NCBI GenBank assembly: GCA_963791145.1
Contig: CAWBRT010000017.1
Coordinates: 240,375 to 304,374 of the forward strand
Length of the DNA stretch: 64,000 bases
From: CAWBRT01 sp963791145
Lineage (GTDB): Bacteria > Acidobacteriota > Terriglobia > Terriglobales > Acidobacteriaceae
Reading direction: 5' to 3'
Shown piece by piece: positions 8,645 to 17,487 of the stretch. Position numbers and translations under genes: made by a program. The notes under the pieces were generated by a model. That model was not told the DNA's origin. It saw only the letters and a program-made list of their open reading frames with translations, and did no database searches. Within the stretch, counting starts at the first letter, position 1. Each line of letters begins with the position of its first letter.

Positions 8645-8987
8645 TAAAGGCCTGAAGGGGAGTACGAACGGCTGGAAGAACATCAGGCGAACGCTGCCGG
8701 CTATTTCGGGATAAGAACGCCAGTAGTGCTCGGAGACGTGAAGGAAAAGGTGGTCCCTCAAGGGCTAGAGCGGATTCAAAGTGGGCGTACCCTTCGCTAT
8801 CACCGCCGGGGCTGATCGCCCGGCTACCCCACGGGGTATACCTTCCGCGAATCCGGTCTAAAGCCCGCATTCTTCTTGGCTTTGAACGGCCCGGCTCAAG
8901 CCGGGCTCCTTCCAAGAACAATTTGTGGAACAAGTTCTACGGATTTGTCGTAAACTTTCCAGACACTCCGCGACAAGAGAGGTAATC
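8399..8987. other. Repeat-filled intergenic region
   Basis: This contains the rest of element B and a partial family A copy (8855-8939). Between them, 8650-8850 shows short palindromes (for example GCCCGGCTACCCCACGGGGTA) but no gene. AGAGAGGT at 8977-8984 is the ribosome-binding site of the cyclase-family gene. Confidence 0.6.
8855..8939. repeat. Repeat family A, partial copy
   Basis: This holds the core TCTAAAGCCCGCATTC, the palindrome GCCCGGCTCAAGCCGGGC and the right terminal sequence GTGGAACAAGTTCTA. The left terminus is degenerate or displaced. Confidence 0.75.
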
Positions 8988-9803
8988 ATGACCGCGCAGG
9001 AATTTCTTGCTTTTATGAGTAACGTGAAGGTCTATGACTTGACCATGCGGTTAAGCATTCATACGCCGCCGTGGCCCACCTATATGCCGTTTGGCATACA
9101 GTATTTCAAGCGCATCGCCGGCGCGCACATGGGGCAGGGCGCCAATGGACAGATCATCACCACCAGCAATCACGTCGGCACGCACATGGACGGCGAGATC
9201 CACTTCAGCGCCTGCGGCCGGTCGATCGGCAACGTACCCCTCGAGGAGTGGGTCGGTCCCGGCGTGGTCGCCGATGTCTCCCAAGACGTATCCGATTACA
9301 GCCTGTACTCGCCCGAAATGATCACCAGCAAAGTGGAGGTAAAAAAGGGCGACATCCTCATCATCAACACCGGCTACAACCGTTACGGCTGGGATCAGCC
9401 GGAGTCCGACGAGTTGCGGTATTTTGTGAAGCATCCCGGTCCCGACCCGAAGTTCCACGAGTGGGCGCTCGACATGAAACTGAAGTGGATTGGCGTAGAC
9501 GCCGGCAGCGCCGACCATCCGATGAACACCATCATCCGCAACTGGCATCCGGGGCCGTTTGCCGCCGCCGAGAAGAAACTGAAGGCGACCTACGGCAAGT
9601 CGTGGGATGAGATGTTCCCGCTCGAGGAGTACTACCAGGTCATGCACCTGAAGCTGTTCCCGAAGAAGCTGGTGCACGCGGAAAATCTGGCGGGCGATAT
9701 CAACAAGATCGGCAATAAGCGTTGCTGGATCGGCGCATTCCCGCTGCGCGGGATCGAGCTGGAATCCGCAATGTGCCGCATCGTGGCAATGCTGCCGGCG
9801 TAA
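8988..9803 (+). CDS. Cyclase-family metal-dependent hydrolase
   Basis: The 271-residue protein belongs to the cyclase family (PF04199: kynurenine formamidase, isatin hydrolase and relatives). The signature SNHVGTHMDGEIHF near residues 58-71 carries the HxGTHxD metal-binding pattern, and the D-IG..P region follows. These enzymes open cyclic or N-formyl amides using Mn or Zn. The gene lies between the DUF1116 and DUF2877 genes, so it probably hydrolyses a cyclic ureide, imide or lactam to feed the carbamoyltransferase; that substrate is inference. The ATG at 8988 follows AGAGAGGT. An in-frame upstream TTG at 8925 lies inside a repeat and was rejected. No signal peptide is seen, so it is cytoplasmic. 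Confidence 0.88.
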   Translation: MTAQEFLAFMSNVKVYDLTMRLSIHTPPWPTYMPFGIQYFKRIAGAHMGQGANGQIITTSNHVGTHMDGEIHFSACGRSIGNVPLEEWVGPGVVADVSQDVSDYSLYSPEMITSKVEVKKGDILIINTGYNRYGWDQPESDELRYFVKHPGPDPKFHEWALDMKLKWIGVDAGSADHPMNTIIRNWHPGPFAAAEKKLKATYGKSWDEMFPLEEYYQVMHLKLFPKKLVHAENLAGDINKIGNKRCWIGAFPLRGIELESAMCRIVAMLPA

Positions 9804-9833
9804 TGGCCGAGAGGGAGCCACAGCCGCTTCGGC

Positions 9834-9873
9834 CACCCCAGCAGACGCGACAGAGGCGTCCGCCGGGGACCCC
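9834..9873. repeat. Hairpin family D, copy 1
   Basis: CACCCCAGCAGACGC ... GCGTCCGCCGGGG then ACCCC forms an imperfect stem-loop just after the cyclase gene. It matches copies at 12430-12466 and 49924-49962 in overall plan (CACCCCAGCA...TGCTGGGGACCCC). It could also act as a terminator, though no U-run follows. Confidence 0.6.
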
Positions 9874-9923
9874 GGGGCGACGCGGTTTTGCCGGGTTTAG
9901 CGGCTAGCCGGCTGAGGATTGGC

Positions 9924-10803
9924 ATGGATGCGGTACTGGTGAGCGTTGGGGACCAGGTCAGGTCCGGAGCATACGAGGTTCACTCGCGCTTCCAACGCGT
10001 CGTGAATTTTGTTGACTGGCGGCGAATTGATCTCTCTGGTTTCGGATGACGTTGGCGGTGGACCGCTGAATGTGGTAATCGGCGGATCGGATTGCGAGGA
10101 AGTTATAAGGTCGGCATCGAAGTTGCGCGTTGACGACGAAGAGGTCCTGGTGGGAGATCGGCGATTCAGCTTGAGCGACGTCGATCGCTATCGCTCCGAG
10201 TTGGTGGTTGGGGAGTGGGACAAGTCTCGGCTCCGCCAGAATCTGGAACTACTCGGGCAATCGCTGGTGGAGAACACGGCAGCAACCAGCATGGCGTTTC
10301 TCCTTGAGAACCACCTCCCCCGCAGGTTCGAAGGCGCGATGGAGTCGGCCCTGGTTGACCGGATGCGGCGTGGCGTTCATGAGATTTTTCAGGGCGACCT
10401 GCTCGAAGGCATCAAGCTTCTGAAGGGATGCGGACGGGGCCTTACGCCCAGCGGAGACGACTTCATCGCGGGCCTGCTCATCGGGATGGACCTTCTGCAG
10501 AAGCTTTACCCGGTGGATTTCAGAAAAACGATGGACACGGTCTACCAGGCCGCGTTGGGAGAGAACCTGCTATCGAACAGGCTTCTCGCTCTGGCCAGAA
10601 GAGGCCTGCTGTTTGAGAAATTGAAGAAGCTGGTTGAGGCTCTGGTACACGGCGAGGCTGAGGAGGTACAAACGGCTTCCCGTGAAGTTTTTGCCGTCGG
10701 GGCCAGCTCGGGCGCCGATCTGTCAACCGGATTCCTGATGATGGCGCAGGAGGAGTTGCGGTTTCCGCGCTGGAGTTGGACAGCGGCGGCGCAAGGCGCC
10801 TGA
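9924..10803 (+). CDS. ylbF: DUF2877 protein, YlbF/AllH-like (one-base frameshift)
   Basis: The N-terminal part reads from ATG 9924 (MDAVLVSVGDQVRSG, then YEVHSRFQRVVNF), and the rest reads one frame later (ELISLVSDDVGGGPLNVVIG to the end). Removing one T from the TTTT run at 10007-10010 joins them as VVNLLTGGELISLVSDD, as expected for DUF2877, giving about 292 residues. The hallmark GRGLTPSGDDFIAGLLIGMD is present. This is the third subunit of the FdrA/YlbE/YlbF carbamoyltransferase set. Without the repair, translation would have to begin at a TTG near 10009 and lose the N-terminus. Pseudogene or sequencing error cannot be separated here; the pattern across the window favours error. Confidence 0.85.
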
Positions 10804-10899
10804 CTCGCTTCCGTTTCTCGGGTGAGTTGATCGGGTATTGATGTCATAGATGTCATAAGGGTGATACGTTGAGTACTCCATAATCACGCGAGGTGCTTC

Positions 10900-12276
10900 G
10901 TGGAACCAGTTGCTGGAGAGCGGCAGGATCTGATCGTCGGTGTCGAAGACAAGATGAGCCTGAAAGATTACATCATCTACGGGCTGCAACAGGTTCTAGT
11001 GGAAAGCTCAGGCATGACCTTCCCCGTGGTTGTGGGAATGGCCTTGAAGCTGCCGCGCGAAACCGTTCAATACATGGTCCAGGCCTACCTGATCGGCTCC
11101 GGTCTCGTCACCATTACTCAATCCACAAGATTGCTCAAGCTGCCGGTAGTGCAAGGTCCGGCGGCGGTCTTCCTCGCCCTCATGATCACCGTAGGCGGCA
11201 TGCTGGGAACCGCGGCCGCCTGGACGGCCATGGTCATCGCCGGCGCCATCGCTACCGTTATGGCGTGGCCGCTGGGATGGTGGGGAAAGCTGAGACCGAT
11301 TATCGCCGCTCCACCGATTTACGGGCCGCTCATTACGCTGATCGGATTGTCCCTCACCGGCGTGGTGATCGGACTGATCGTGGGCCGGCCGGGAACACCG
11401 GAATTCGCGCGCGGGATCAATGGCATCCTGGCGGGCACCACTTTTCTCATCGCGGTGGTACTGGTCCTGTTCTTCAAGAAGGGATTCTTCCGTTTCGGCG
11501 CGATTCTGATCGCGGTTGCAACGGGCACCATAATCGCTTCGCTGGCGGGCAGAACGAACTTCGCTCCTGTCCAGAGCGCCGCCTGGTTCGGGCTGCCGCG
11601 CTTTCTGCCGTTCGGCTGGGAGATTAACATAGCGGCGATCGTCGTGGTCTTTCTCGGTTATGCCATCGCCCTGATCGAATCCATGGGCAACTACATTCTC
11701 GTCGGCGAAATCATGGCGAAGCAGAAGATCGACGAAGCGCGCATCAATCGCGGAATCCTGGGCGAGGCGTTGGGATCGACCATCGCAGCTCTGATCGGCG
11801 GTTCGGGCACGACCTCTTACGGACAGAATATCGGCGCCCTATCGGTTACAGGCGTGGGCAGCAGGCATGTGATCACCACCGCCGGAATCATCGTCCTCAT
11901 CCTGGGGTTCATGCCGAAGTTCGGAGCAGTGGTGGCCAGCATTCCGACGGCTGTGCTGGGCGGAGTTTATATCCTGACCTGGGGCATGCTGATCATGCAG
12001 GGAATTCGGGTGTTCGGCACGATGCGACTGACCAACCTGAACATGGTGATTGCCGGATCGACGTTTATGGTCGGCATGGGCGCATACTTCTTGCCGCAGC
12101 CGTTTCTGGCGATGCTGTCGCCTTCGCTGCGGGCAATCCTGGGCACAGGGTTGATTGCTGGAACCGCGGTCGGAATCACGCTGTTCCTGGTTTTCAAGAC
12201 CATCCTGAAGGTGGATGAAGAGAAGCCTGCGGTAGCCGCATCCGATGCGGGCAAGAAGAGCGCCAGCGGGCACTGA
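10900..12276 (+). CDS. NCS2-family nucleobase permease
   Basis: The 458-residue membrane protein with about 12-14 spans resembles the NCS2 xanthine/uracil permease family. The N-terminal segment DLIVGVEDKMSLKDYIIYG precedes TM1. QSTRLLKLPVVQGPAAVFLA matches the family region around TM3, and GEALGSTIAALIGGSGTTSY matches the TM10 substrate-site motif. NCS2 carriers import purines, pyrimidines or ascorbate by proton symport. Its position after the FdrA/DUF1116/cyclase/DUF2877 genes suggests uptake of the cyclic N-compound they degrade. The GTG start at 10900 keeps the family's N-terminal cytoplasmic segment; ATG 10954 would remove it. Confidence 0.9.
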   Translation: MEPVAGERQDLIVGVEDKMSLKDYIIYGLQQVLVESSGMTFPVVVGMALKLPRETVQYMVQAYLIGSGLVTITQSTRLLKLPVVQGPAAVFLALMITVGGMLGTAAAWTAMVIAGAIATVMAWPLGWWGKLRPIIAAPPIYGPLITLIGLSLTGVVIGLIVGRPGTPEFARGINGILAGTTFLIAVVLVLFFKKGFFRFGAILIAVATGTIIASLAGRTNFAPVQSAAWFGLPRFLPFGWEINIAAIVVVFLGYAIALIESMGNYILVGEIMAKQKIDEARINRGILGEALGSTIAALIGGSGTTSYGQNIGALSVTGVGSRHVITTAGIIVLILGFMPKFGAVVASIPTAVLGGVYILTWGMLIMQGIRVFGTMRLTNLNMVIAGSTFMVGMGAYFLPQPFLAMLSPSLRAILGTGLIAGTAVGITLFLVFKTILKVDEEKPAVAASDAGKKSASGH

Positions 12277-12292
12277 GATTTCGCCAAGCTGC

Positions 12293-12325
12293 ACCCAACA
12301 AGCGCAACAGCAATGCTTGTTGGGT
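12293..12325 (+). terminator. Perfect 11-bp stem-loop after the permease gene
   Basis: ACCCAACAAGC (12293-12303) pairs perfectly with GCTTGTTGGGT (12315-12325) around an 11-base loop, 17 bases after the permease stop. No clear U-tract follows, so it may be a repeat-type hairpin rather than a true Rho-independent terminator. Confidence 0.5.
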
Positions 12326-12385
12326 TGGCCGTCGCGGCTCTGGGCGGCACGTTATAGATTTTGTTTCCTGGAAGTGAATGGAACC

Positions 12386-14555
12386 ATGTCCACGAGTGTC
12401 TCCCAGTCGCGATCTTCCACCGGCTCTTCCACCCCAGCAAACTCAAATGCGTTTGCTGGGGACCCCGGGTCCCAATATGTCAAGACGTGTTGTTGTATCT
12501 GCGGCCACAACCAGTGCGGAGTGATCGTGCGGCTGGAGGACGGAGTTGTCAAAGAAATCCTGCCCGACAAGGACGACCCTGTAACCCAGGGTGCAATCTG
12601 CCCGAAGTGCATCGCATCGGTACAGCTTCTCAGCCATCCCGGCAGGTTGAAGGTCCCGCTGATCAGGGCGGGCAAGAGGGGCGAGGGTAAGTGGAAAGAA
12701 GCAACCTGGGATGAGGCCCTGACGCTGGTCGCAGAGAAGCTGTCCCGGATCAAGGAAGAATCCGGCCCGGAAGCTGTCGTCATGGCACGCGGCACCAATC
12801 GCGGTTCCTGGATAAGAGTCTTCAACCGCTTCGCCAATCTCTTTGGAACACCGAACTGGACCGAATCGGGCGGAGCGCAATGCTTCACGCCAAGGCTGCT
12901 GGCGCAGAACCTTACCTTTGGCGGAGCCGCCCTGGAATGGCCCGACTTCGCGAATGCCAAGTGCATTCTGGTGTGGGGCACAAACCCGCCGGCCACCTGG
13001 GCTCCCAAATCAAAAAAGTTGATGGCCGCCAGGAAGCGCGGAGCCAAGCTCATCGTAGTAGATCCCGTACAGAGCAATATCGCCAGCAAAGCGGATCTGT
13101 GGCTTCCGCTGTCGGCCGGGTACCGACGCGGCCCTGGCACTGGGCATGCTGCACGTCATCCTCAACGAGGGCCTGTACGACAAAGATTATGTCGAGCGGT
13201 ATTGCATCGGCTTTGACAAGCTGGCGGAAAGAGTACAGCAATACGCGCCAAAGAAGGTTTCGGAGATCACCTGGGTGGCGGAAGAGCTGATCGTCGAAGC
13301 TGCCAGAGTGTATGCGACGTCCCGGCCTGCATGCACTGAAATTGCCGCCACTCTTGACGAAGTGATCGACCCCATTCAGTTAAGCAGGGCGGTAGCTATC
13401 CTGGGTTCCGTCACGGGAAACATTGATGTGCCAGGAGGCAATGTCTTCCCTCATGCCGCCGGGCAGGTTTCCATCGATTCAAACGCCTTTATTCTTCTCG
13501 ACAGGATTTCACCCGAGCTGCAGAAAAAGCGGCTGGGAGCGGAGGAGTATCCTCTGCTGTCGAAAAACCTGCCCGCGAACTTTCCGATGGCGCATTGGCC
13601 GACGATCCTGAAGGCGATTCTGACCGGCGAGCCATACCCGGTGCGGGCGATTTTTCTCATGGGAGGCAATCCCTGGCTCTCCATCGCCAATTCAGGACAG
13701 GCGCAGGAGGCACTGCGCAAGGTCGAGTTCCTGGCGGTGGCGGATTTGTTTCTCTCGAAAACCGCGGAGATGGCAGATGTGGTTCTCCCCGCGTCTTCCT
13801 GGCTCGAGCAAAACGGGCTGGCCGATTCCTCGCAAGCGACTTACGGACCGTTACGCCTGCGCAGAAAAGTGGCGTCGGTGGGCGAGGCCCTCTCGGATAT
13901 TCGCATCATGATCGAGCTTGCCATAAAGCTCAAGCTGCCGGACTTCTGGGAATCCGAGCAGGAATACTTTGACTATCTTCTGGAGCCGCTCAACGTCACC
14001 TTCGAGGAGCAGAAAGCAAAGGATGAACCGATTCAGGCGCCCATGAATTACGGCAAGCACCTGGAGAAGGGCTTCAGGACTCCATCCGGCAAGATCGAGC
14101 TGCATTCCGCCCGGCTCGAGGAGTGGGGATACGATGGCTTGCCTTTCCATTGCGAGCCGCATGAGAGCCCTTACAGCACTCCCGAACTGGCGAAGGAGTA
14201 TCCGCTGGTGATGACCACGGGCAGGCGCGTCAGCACCTACTTTCATACCGGACTGCGCAATGTTCCGACGCTGCGGGACATAAAGCCTGTTCCGGAACTT
14301 GATATCAATACCGACACGGCAAAGTCGCTCGGGATCGACGATGGCGACCAGGTCTTCGTCGAATCGCCCTACGGTCGCATCGTGCTGAAGGCGCACTTGA
14401 CGGCCGGCATCCATCCGAAGGTAGTGGGAGTGCCGCATGGCTGGCCCGGCGAGGCCAATGACAATCTTCTGATGAATAACGAAACCTGTTCGCTCGGGAT
14501 TGGCACGACGCCGCTTCGGGGAACCCTGTGCAAAGTGGGAAGGGTGGGACGATGA
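12386..14555 (+). CDS. Molybdopterin oxidoreductase catalytic subunit (one-base frameshift)
   Basis: The gene encodes about 722 residues of the DMSO-reductase superfamily. Near the N-terminus is a 4Fe-4S motif (KTCCCICGHNQCG ... GAICPKC), then the molybdopterin domain, with a likely Mo-ligand Cys in SGGAQCFTPR. The C-terminal dinucleotide-binding domain begins near TTGRRVSTYFHTG. At 13118-13121 the frame shifts; removing one G from GGG restores LWLPLSAGTDAALALGML. A family D hairpin (12430-12466) is embedded in frame as about a dozen residues (TPANSNAFAGDPG) before the cluster motif. With the 4Fe-4S and NrfD-type subunits that follow, it forms a Psr/Phs-like complex. The substrate is unknown; the order polysulfide, thiosulfate, arsenate or organic hydroxylation cannot be resolved. 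No twin-arginine signal is seen. Confidence 0.88.
12430..12466. repeat. Hairpin family D, copy 2, inside a coding sequence
   Basis: CCCCAGCAAAC and GTTTGCTGGGG form an 11-base perfect stem with a short loop, flanked by CA... and ACCCC as in the copy at 49924-49962. It lies in frame within the first 30 codons of the molybdopterin oxidoreductase and adds residues in a linker before the iron-sulfur motif. Confidence 0.8.
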
Positions 14556-15142
14556 AGTACGCCATGATTATCGACCTGGAGCAGTGCGTGGGATGCGATG
14601 CCTGCACCGTCGCCTGCAAGCTCGACAACGAAACCGGGACGGATATTCGCTGGGGCAGGGTGGTTGAGGAAGAGGCCGGGAGATTTCCTCACGTGTGGAA
14701 GATCTATATCCCCATACAGTGCATGCATTGTGAGCAGGCGGAATGCGTGCGGGTGTGTCCTACCGGGGCGAGCTATAGGGACGAGAGAGGCCTGGTGCTG
14801 ATCGACTACGAAAAATGCATCGGCTGCAAATATTGCATGCTCGCCTGCCCCTACCAGGCCAGATATTTCAACGAAGGCAAGAAGCCGCCGGCAGGCGTTC
14901 CGGCGATGGCAAACGACAGCTCGCGAAGGGGCGCAGTCGAGAAGTGTGATTTTTGCGAAGACAGGCTGTCGCAGGGCAAATTGCCGCGCTGCGTTGAACT
15001 GTGTCCTTATGAAGCCCGGGTCATTGGCGACGCGGAGGATCCCGAGAGCAGTGCTGCCAAGCTGCTACGGGAGGGAAATCCGGTCACCTTGAAGCCGGAG
15101 TGCGCCTTTAAGCCTTCGATCTATTACCTGGGAGTGAAGTAA
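14552..15142 (+). CDS. 4Fe-4S electron-transfer subunit (PsrB/DmsB type)
   Basis: The 196-residue protein has four cysteine clusters: CVGCDACTVAC at the N-terminus, CMHCEQAECVRVCP, CIGCKYCMLACP and, nearer the C-terminus, CDFCEDR with CVELCP. This is the four-cluster ferredoxin-like subunit that wires a molybdopterin subunit to a membrane anchor. The start ATG at 14552 overlaps the catalytic subunit stop (ATGA), and the next gene begins immediately after its own stop, so the three genes form one operon. No signal peptide is present; such subunits are exported, if at all, with the catalytic partner. Confidence 0.93.
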   Translation: MKYAMIIDLEQCVGCDACTVACKLDNETGTDIRWGRVVEEEAGRFPHVWKIYIPIQCMHCEQAECVRVCPTGASYRDERGLVLIDYEKCIGCKYCMLACPYQARYFNEGKKPPAGVPAMANDSSRRGAVEKCDFCEDRLSQGKLPRCVELCPYEARVIGDAEDPESSAAKLLREGNPVTLKPECAFKPSIYYLGVK

Positions 15143-16021
15143 ATGAACCCGCAGGCGCAGACAGAATGGGGAACCAGAGTTTCGCTCGACTTCTTCCTGG
15201 GAGGCGCCGGCTCCGGCCTGCTGGGAGTGTACCTCGTTGCGCATTTGCTTACGGGCATCCATGGGCAGAGCGTCAAGATCATCGTTACCGGAATTGCGCT
15301 GGTGCTGGCCGGGCTGCTGATTCTTTTGTCCGAGCTGGGACGTCCCGCCAATGTCATGAAGTCGACGAAGAATACAGCAACTTCCTGGATGGCCCGCGGA
15401 GTTATTTTTAACCTCGGGCTGATTGGTTCAGTCCTGCTGTTGCTCCTGGCCATTTGGTGCGATCTCGAAGTGCTGGTTTTGATCCTGTCGCTCGTGACCG
15501 CGGGCTTCTCGATTCTTGTGGCTGTATACCCGGGAGTGGTTCTCTTCTCGGCCAAGGACATATGGGTGTGGCGCTCCATTTGGCTGCCGGCACTGCTGCT
15601 CTGTTCCGCCTTCATGAGCGGCTTGGCCACGTTGGCAATCACCGATAGTTCTTTCTGCTTCCGGTTAGGAACAGTCTTCTATTGGTCTTCCGTGGGCGGC
15701 ATGATCCTGGTGGTGGCGCTGTTCGCAATTTTCTGGAGCACCAGATTCAGCATCGGAGACTCCACAGCCAGGCAGCAATTTCAGCGGGTAATGAGAAACG
15801 AAATGAAGACGATCTTTCAGTTTGGCGTAGTCGGGATAGGTATGGGGCTGCCTTTACTATGCTATGCCATCCAGCCATTGTTCCCCGTTAGAGGAGCGGA
15901 AGTGGTTCTCGTGATTGCATCGTGGTCTTGCCTGATCGGAGCCTTCGCCTTGAGGTATTGCGTGCTGAAGACGGCGTCGCATCGGCCGATCACGCTTCTA
16001 GGGCAGTCATCCCGCAGCTAG
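15143..16021 (+). CDS. NrfD/PsrC-like membrane anchor subunit
   Basis: The 292-residue protein has about eight or nine hydrophobic spans and begins WGTRVSLDFFLGGAGSGL, the typical NrfD/PsrC N-terminal motif. It anchors the complex and exchanges electrons with the quinone pool. It starts directly at the base following the ferredoxin subunit stop. Its own stop codon (TAG, 16019-16021) lies within the CTAG that begins repeat A3, so the repeat may have trimmed or fixed the C-terminus. Confidence 0.9.
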   Translation: MNPQAQTEWGTRVSLDFFLGGAGSGLLGVYLVAHLLTGIHGQSVKIIVTGIALVLAGLLILLSELGRPANVMKSTKNTATSWMARGVIFNLGLIGSVLLLLLAIWCDLEVLVLILSLVTAGFSILVAVYPGVVLFSAKDIWVWRSIWLPALLLCSAFMSGLATLAITDSSFCFRLGTVFYWSSVGGMILVVALFAIFWSTRFSIGDSTARQQFQRVMRNEMKTIFQFGVVGIGMGLPLLCYAIQPLFPVRGAEVVLVIASWSCLIGAFALRYCVLKTASHRPITLLGQSSRS

Positions 16022-16161
16022 AGCGTGGTTTATGAATCATTTTTGAAGGAGGAACTAGTTAAACTAGTTACCTCAGGGGCTAAAGCCCGAATCCCTATTG
16101 GCTCCAGACGGCTCGGCTAAAGCCGAGCCCTTTCAAAGAACTATTTATGAAACCAGCTCTA
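16018..16161. repeat. Repeat family A, copy 3
   Basis: The ends CTAGAGCGTGGTTTATGAA and ATGAAACCAGCTCTA are near-inverted. The core CTCAGGGGCTAAAGCCCG and the palindrome GGCTCGGCTAAAGCCGAGCC are intact. It links two genes: its left end holds the NrfD stop, and its right end reaches within four bases of the cupin start. Confidence 0.88.
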
Positions 16162-16165
16162 TGAC

Positions 16166-16666
16166 ATGGACGCTGAGAAACTGAAATCGCTGCTGAACCT
16201 GAAACCGCTGGGATTCGAGGGCGGGTACTACATCGAGACATACCGCGCCAGCGAATCGATCAGCCGGGAGAACCTGCCGGCGCGTTACAACGGCCCGAGA
16301 AACATCAGCACGGCGATCTATTACCTGCTCGAACCGCACACGTTTTCCGCCTTGCATCGAGTGGCCTCCGACGAGATCTTTCACTTCTACATGGGCGATC
16401 CGGTCGAGATGCTGCAATTGTTTCCGGACGGCTCCGGCAAGATTGTTTTGATCGGTACGGATGTAGAAAGAGGAATGGCTCCCCAGGTTGTGGCGCCGCG
16501 AGGCATGTGGCAGGGATCACGGCTGCTGGGCAATGGAAAATTTGCCTTGCTCGGCTGCACCGTCAGCCCGGGATTCGACTTCGCTGACTTTGAGAGCGGC
16601 TCACGCGATCTTCTCAGCCGGTCGTATCCGCAATTCAGGGAGATGATTTACGCCTTGACCACATGA
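16166..16666 (+). CDS. DUF985 cupin-fold protein
   Basis: The 166-residue protein matches DUF985 (Cupin_5). It begins with KSLLNLKPLGFEGGYYIETY and contains TAIYYLLEPHTFSALHRVAS, FHFYMGDPVEML and the C-terminal LLGCTVSPGFDFADFE. The family has a cupin barrel; its chemistry is not settled. The start lies only four bases after repeat A3 and has no visible Shine-Dalgarno sequence (AACCAGCTCTATGAC precedes it), so the repeat may have replaced the native leader. Confidence 0.9.
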   Translation: MDAEKLKSLLNLKPLGFEGGYYIETYRASESISRENLPARYNGPRNISTAIYYLLEPHTFSALHRVASDEIFHFYMGDPVEMLQLFPDGSGKIVLIGTDVERGMAPQVVAPRGMWQGSRLLGNGKFALLGCTVSPGFDFADFESGSRDLLSRSYPQFREMIYALTT

Positions 16667-16744
16667 GCGTGAAATGGCCAGGATCAGCCCCACATAGATG
16701 AGATACAATAACCGCCGTTTCCTGGTCTTCAACCGGTAACGAAG

Positions 16745-17257
16745 ATGAAAGAGCCCACGACAAAGCATTTTCTCGATGAGATCGGCTGGAAGATTCTTGC
16801 TGAGCTTCAGCAGAACGCCCGCATCCCTTTCGCCGAACTTGGCCGGAGAGTCGGGTTGTCGACTCCGGCGGTCACTGAGCGGGTTCACAAGCTGGAGCAG
16901 GAGGGGATTATCGTCGGCTTTCGCACCCAGGTTGATCCCGCCAAGGTAGGCTTGCCCATTCTCGCCTTCATACGAGTGAAGGTCGATGGCAAAGCGCTTT
17001 CGCACTTCACTCATCTGGCTTCGACCTTCCCGGAGGTGCTCGAGTGCCACCGAATCACGGGTGCAGAGTCGTTCCTGCTAAAGGCAGCGGTCGCCGACAT
17101 CGCACACCTGGAAACTTTGCTCGATGCCCTCATGCCGTACGAGGCGACGACTACATCCATGGTCCTCTCCACCGCCTTGGCCTGGGGCAACATCGCCAAG
17201 CCCGGTTCGCCTTTACGAACTTCCAGCCCGGCGAAGCGGCGAAAGCGCTCCCAATAG
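16745..17257 (+). CDS. Lrp/AsnC-family transcriptional regulator
   Basis: The 170-residue protein has an N-terminal winged helix-turn-helix (about residues 8-60: LDEIGWKILAELQQNARIP, then LGRRVGLSTPAVTERVHKLE) and a C-terminal RAM/AsnC ligand-binding domain (about residues 70-150). A -10-like TACAAT lies near 16704-16709, about 40 bases upstream. Such proteins sense amino acids or related metabolites. It precedes a class V aminotransferase, which may be its target; that is inference. Confidence 0.93.
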   Translation: MKEPTTKHFLDEIGWKILAELQQNARIPFAELGRRVGLSTPAVTERVHKLEQEGIIVGFRTQVDPAKVGLPILAFIRVKVDGKALSHFTHLASTFPEVLECHRITGAESFLLKAAVADIAHLETLLDALMPYEATTTSMVLSTALAWGNIAKPGSPLRTSSPAKRRKRSQ

Positions 17258-17487
17258 AGTGTAAGCCGGTAGCGGCTTCTACCTTTATTGTTTAGGCGGC
17301 AGGCGGGAATAACCAGAATTCCCGTATGTAAATCCATCCCGAATACACTTATTATCCTCTCAGCATCCTGTTTCGCGTGCGTTCGCCAGACGGCCGAGTC
17401 TTCGCTCGCCGGGATCGCGGGCGCCGTGATTGCTGCCAGCACGAATGGCGGCATCAGGGATTTCAAACTGTGCGCCCGGGAGGCATC

